From contig NC_081844.1 in NCBI RefSeq assembly GCF_963259705.1, forward strand, positions 43,899,341-43,963,340: a stretch of DNA of 64,000 bases. The letters run 5' to 3'. Source of the DNA: Myotis daubentonii (lineage: Eukaryota > Chordata > Mammalia > Chiroptera > Vespertilionidae). A program made the translations under genes and the position numbers. The notes beneath the pieces were generated by a model. That model saw only the letters and a program-made list of their open reading frames with translations. It was not told the DNA's origin and searched no databases. Positions 55,068 through 61,000 of the stretch are shown piece after piece. Positions within the stretch are counted from its first letter, which is position 1. Each line of letters starts with the position of its first letter.

Positions 55068-58000
55068 TAAATACATGCATACATACAAGCATACATACAT
55101 GCATATGTACAAAAATAAAGAATATATGCGTATAGATATATGGGTTAGTATATACACATATTTCTTTGCTTTGTCATCTGAAGGAGCATATAAGCAGTAA
55201 TTCCCCGGTATACCTAACATTCAGATCTTGGCTTTTAAATATCATTCTTTAAGAGAATCAGGGCCCCTTGGAGAAGTGGTTAATTCCAGGGCTGTGGCAG
55301 AGAAAAATACAATAGACCACTCACCACACTACAAAGTTCACTACACCTATTCTAAAAGTAGTTTCTACATCAAATTCTAAACTGCATAAACTTTCTTTTG
55401 GATACTTTATAAATATACAGAAAGAATTAAGAAAATGAAAGTAAATAAAACTAGATCATAAAGTTGCACTCCTGTATCTTTCAGTAGAGAAATGAAGCAT
55501 ATTTGAGGCTGACCCATCTGTTCCTTCATTGTTATTAGCAGACAAGTTCTATGTAACCCTGTGATTTTAAGAAGGAATATAATTTAGTACTTATTTCCCT
55601 CTGCTAAATGACTAAAACCATTTTCATGTCTGAAGCATTTAAATTACTTTGAATCTGTAATATATGTAAGAAAAAGACCAAGCCCATAAGACATAAAATT
55701 AGAAGCCATTGAATATATGGAAGGATGATGTGGCATGTCCATATGCAGTCATCCTGTTATCCCCAATATCTGGGATGAAACAAAATAAGAACTGTAGGGG
55801 AGTGAGATCTGGAAGAGCTTCTATTGGCCATTAAGTTGTTTTAAGTTCAGTTGTGACTTTAGTTGCCACAAAAATTCTCATTTTAAAACCAATAAGTTAC
55901 CTATTATTGAGGGTTCATAAATCTGACTTTTTTTTTTTTTTGCTTTGAAGGGACTACTATAGTCACTGCAAATATTTAATTTGTTATATATAATCTACAT
56001 GTTGGATTAATCATATAGCAGTTAGTACAATAGATGACGAAATGTACACAGAAGGTGTGTTTGTCCCCAGGTACAACGCTATCTTTTAGCACCTTGTCTG
56101 TTTTCTTATTTACCATTTAAAACAACGCCATTTTGAAACTGGCAGCTAAGTGAAAGCTTAGAATAATGTATTCATATATCTAATATTTCTAAAGAATTTA
56201 ACAATAATTCAAGAAGATTACTGTTGTAATGATGGCAACAATATAAGAATCATCCAACTATAAAATACAGTATGATTCTTACATTTTAAAAACCATTACT
56301 AATACACATTACTTTGAACAATTTGTCTGCTGGGGTTAAAGTGCTTTTTTCAAAACTTGAAAAAATATTTCTGCAATGCTTTCAGTTCTGGCTTATTTAA
56401 AAATAAGTAGCACAATGTAATTATGAGATAAGATAATAAAATACATTGAGATACCCTGTTGCTTTATTACAAATTGCCACAAAATAAAGATGAAAGGCCA
56501 ATCTGTAGTAGGTTGACTCCACTTTATCCAAAATAGAAGTACATAAAACACATTATCTTATGCACAAATAGCCTATAATTATTTGAATGTTTTGTACATT
56601 ATACATGTCATGCTCTGTTAACATATTTTTGTTCTGGTTCCTTCCAACAGAATTATCGGGATATCTAAAAGACATAAGTAAAAGTATAATTGAGAAAGAG
56701 TGTATTCATAACTACATGTTGTGATAAGATGGGATGCTGGCAAAAAAAGGGGGTCTTAAGGAGTAGTCTTGCCCTAGACAGTTTGGCTCAATGGATAGAG
56801 TGTTGGCCTATAGACTGAAGGGTCTACTATCAGGAAGGTTTGATTCCTATCAAGGGCACATACCTGGGTTGCAAACTCAACCCTTGGCCCTGATCAGGCA
56901 TGTGCAGGATGCTACCAATCAATCGGTGTGTGTCTCTCTCATCAATATTTCTCTCTATATATCTCTCCCCCTCCCTTCCACTCTATCTAAAAATCAATTC
57001 TAAAAAATCCTCTGGTGAGAATTGACCAAGAAAAATAGTCTTTTTTTATGTCTTGCCTGAGAAGGGCAGGTCCACAAGCTATATGCAGTTTTATGACTCC
57101 TTGGAGACAATTCAAAAGAGGCTGGGGCAGGGAGATTGACAGTATGGACTATGAAATACTTTAAAAAAATCCTGTAACTCTTTCCTTTTTGGTGAATCAG
57201 GCTGAGCTACTCCTCATTACAGGGTTTCTGATATTAGAAGAAATCTAGGGTAGATAGAGGGCAGGGTGTTGGTCTAGGTGGTGGAACTACTGAAAAATCA
57301 GTAAGTAATGCTTTGTAAATGTTGTCTTTCTGTTTTCTCCATTCCACTTAATCCCAGAAACACGTGACTCATTAAAATAACTATGAGTTCTATTGCTCAA
57401 ACATCATTTGTTAAGATTTTAATCTTTTGGTTTAAGAAAAAATATATGTAGTTTTTAAAGTAAGTGATTTGTGATAATTGGATAACTTTTTTTCTGTACT
57501 GTTTGTTAAATGGGTTAATTAGAAAAAATAAAATTGAAATATGATCAACCATATTTTTTCCATTACTTTGGTTTTACAACATCCAATGTTATTTAAATTT
57601 TAAGAGACTTATGGTTTAACCTAATGCTTACTTAAATGAGTGCCATGTAATAATGTTACTAATAGAAGTATAACATCAAAATAACTTTCCAGATAATTTT
57701 TTAATTATCTGAACATGTCTAGCATTTAAGAGAAGCCAACATATATGGAGAGGTATGTAAGAAAGAGGTGTTATCCTCCCCAGGCCCTATGATCTGTATA
57801 CTATAAGCACTTTGGAAAATGGCAATGGTTCTACAAATTTAAGATTTATTATTGTTCTTGCTATTATGGTAGATACTCTGAGAGCTGTAAATGAGGACTA
57901 AAGGCTTTCTCTCAATCTCTCCTTGAATGTTTCTACCTTCCAGTGCATGACTTTGTCTAATTCCAAAAGGATGATGGTTCTTATACATCAATGGAATGGA

Positions 58001-61000
58001 TGTTTCAACAGTGCAGTTTTGGGCAATCATATTCACTGTTTCCTCCTAGTATGTAGAAGTTCAAGCAAAGATGGAAGCTGAGTGACCAAGTAGGAGGTTA
58101 TTGCATAAAGTTGGCAAGTGGTAATGATGGTAGCTTGGACCTGGGTAGTTGCAGTGGAAGTAATGAGAGGTGGCTAGATAATGAAAATAGAGCCAAAAGT
58201 CTTTGTTACTGGATCATTCGTAAGGTATGAGAGAAAGAGGGGAATCATCGATAAATACTTTTTAAAATTTATACTTAAAAAATGTTTGGGGTGTGCGTGA
58301 GCTAATAAGAGGATGGGTTTTCCACTCACTGGATTGGCAGCTGGTTATATAAATCTGGGGTTCAGGCATAGATGCTGGGTTGAAATATAAATTTTAAAAA
58401 AGAGGACTTTGAATGCATTGTAATTAAAACCATTATATTGGACCCAATGAGCAAAGGAGTGGCTATACATAAGAAAGAAAAAAGTTGAAAGAATTTAGCC
58501 CTGGGACATTCCTGGCAAAGGAGACTGGGATTCAGGCACATGGGAGTTACGGCTTACCTTCACAAGTAGAGGAGGTGAAAACACACTTAGAGTGGATTCA
58601 GGGATAATTAGAGGAGAGGAATTTGATATAATAAGTACAATACACATTTGATGAGTTTTGCCATAAAAAAGAGCATTTGGCTGTAACTGTTTAGGAAAGT
58701 AGGATTATGAAATTTTTTTCGTAGAAGCTATTTAAAAATAAAGATTTAACAGAATATTTTTATATTTCCACTCATGAAATTTTTTGTTATTCAAGACTAT
58801 TCATAAATTTTATGAATAATTACACATATATGTGGATATACATGTATATACAAATTTAACATTAGTAATGGATATAAATAACCTCATCTCTACAAGCAGC
58901 ATCAGGTGTTTTGAATTAGAGTTGGATTCAAATTTTGGCACTGTTACTTAAAACTGTTAATAATGGCTCACATTTTTGGGGGATGCTATTTACATTCCAG
59001 GTCTTCTTAGTGTGCTCCTTGTCACTTAATTATAAGAGATTCTAACATTATAGATGCTATTATCACACCCATTTTTTCAGGTAGGAAAGTTGAGGTACAG
59101 AAAATATTAAGTAAGTTATCCTCAATTATATGGATCCTAGGGGGTAAAGCTGTCTCTGACCGTATGTTTAGCTATTATTTTACTGTCATGTTTAGCCCAG
59201 CCCTTACATTAAAAGCAATGTACAGCCAATATAATGAGGTTTTAAAAAAGGTAACAGCATGCCTATATATCACTTCAAGGAAAAAATTACTTTAATTTTT
59301 CTAGTTCAATATATATTAGTTCAAAAGAGGATTCAGTAAAAGTTGAAGCTATACCCAGCATGATTCATAACTTTTGTTGAATCAAAGTATGTAAAGTTCA
59401 GACAATGTAGTCGTGTGATAGCAAAAAGCAATCTAAAGTCTGAGTAACCTTTTATTAATATTTGTTCAGTAAGTCATATTGTAGATAAACAATCAAAGTC
59501 AGATTTCTTGGATGGAAGTTTTTCTCCCAGGAATACCGTTCAATAGGAAAAGCCTGCTTTAAAAAATAATCTTACCTAATCAACAGCCTTACTCCCACGG
59601 GAGGTCTTCTCAGCCTGCAATCACTCCTGGATAGAATGCCCGAATTTGTTTCTAATTTTTCTGAGTGTTCTTCCTTTATTACATGCAATTCACTGCTCAG
59701 CGCCACTGCATTCATTCATACTAATTGGGCTAAAACACAGAATGTCCTGTTGCCCACACTAGACATTGCCAAATTGCTGTTGTCTGACTCTGTTAATCAT
59801 GAGCCATTCTAGGGACAAGTTTATTAAGTAAGAGCATCTTTATTAAGATATTGCTGCTAATTTTATCTCTCCCTCTTTTTAAAAGTATATTTTTTATTGA
59901 TTTCAGCGAGGAAGGGAGAGGGAGAGATAGAAACATCACTGATGACAGAGAATCATTGATTGATTGCATCTTGCATGCCCCCCAACTAGGGATCCAGCCC
60001 ACAACCCGGGTATATGCCCTGATTGGGAATTGAATGGTAACCTCCTGGTTCCTAGGTTGATGCTCAATCAGTGAGCCACAACCTGCCAAGCTAATTTGGT
60101 ATCTGTTAATTGGGTTCAAAAATATATATATTCTTTGCTTCATAATATGAAGTCAGGATAATCATATTTAGGCACTTTTTTATTTTTGTGGTAGAAATGG
60201 TTTTAGAGTTAGGCAGGATTCTACTTCACCACTGCCTGGCTTTTCATTCCTGGGAAAAGTATTTACTTCTCAAAGCCTCAATATATTCATGTGGAAAATG
60301 GGGGTGATAATATTTTCCTTGAAGGTTTTCAAGACTAAAAATAATACATGTGAAACTGTTGAGCAAATATCTGGTGCCTCCAAGAAGAATTTCAAAACCT
60401 TTGTGTGCTAAGTTGTATTCTTGTGAAAATATCTGCTTTGACTATTAAATTAGACAAGGTATGCACAACTCCTGATGTAGAGATGGAGGCAAATTTAATA
60501 CTTGTTTCTCTACTTTAAATATAATATATAATGTTAATTGAAGTGTGGAATGTGATGTAAATATGCTATATTGTTGCAATACTCCTATAATTTCCTATCA
60601 GTGAATATGTATAATAGAAATAGGAAGCTGTCAAAAGGATAGAAAAATGAATATGATTAAAGTTTACTTAGAGGCAAAAAAGAAAGGGTCTAATCAAATA
60701 AATGGATCTGTAGTAAATAAAATATTGCTATACAAAAAAGGGAAGGTCAGTTGGTGACTAACAGCACAGAAATAGTCAGTAGTTTCATTAGAAGAATCAG
60801 GCATATATTTGAAAGAAGCAGTATTTTAGCTTGAGTTATAATCACATTGGAATGCCTGTGTTTGGATCCTGGCTTGGGTTTATTTATTTATTTCCTTCAT
60901 CTAAGAGGGATACTATCTTCCTCCAAGGAAACAGTTCCAGGATTGCCATAAAAGAACATCATCATTTAATTAAACCTTGCTTTCAGTAGATGGTCTTATG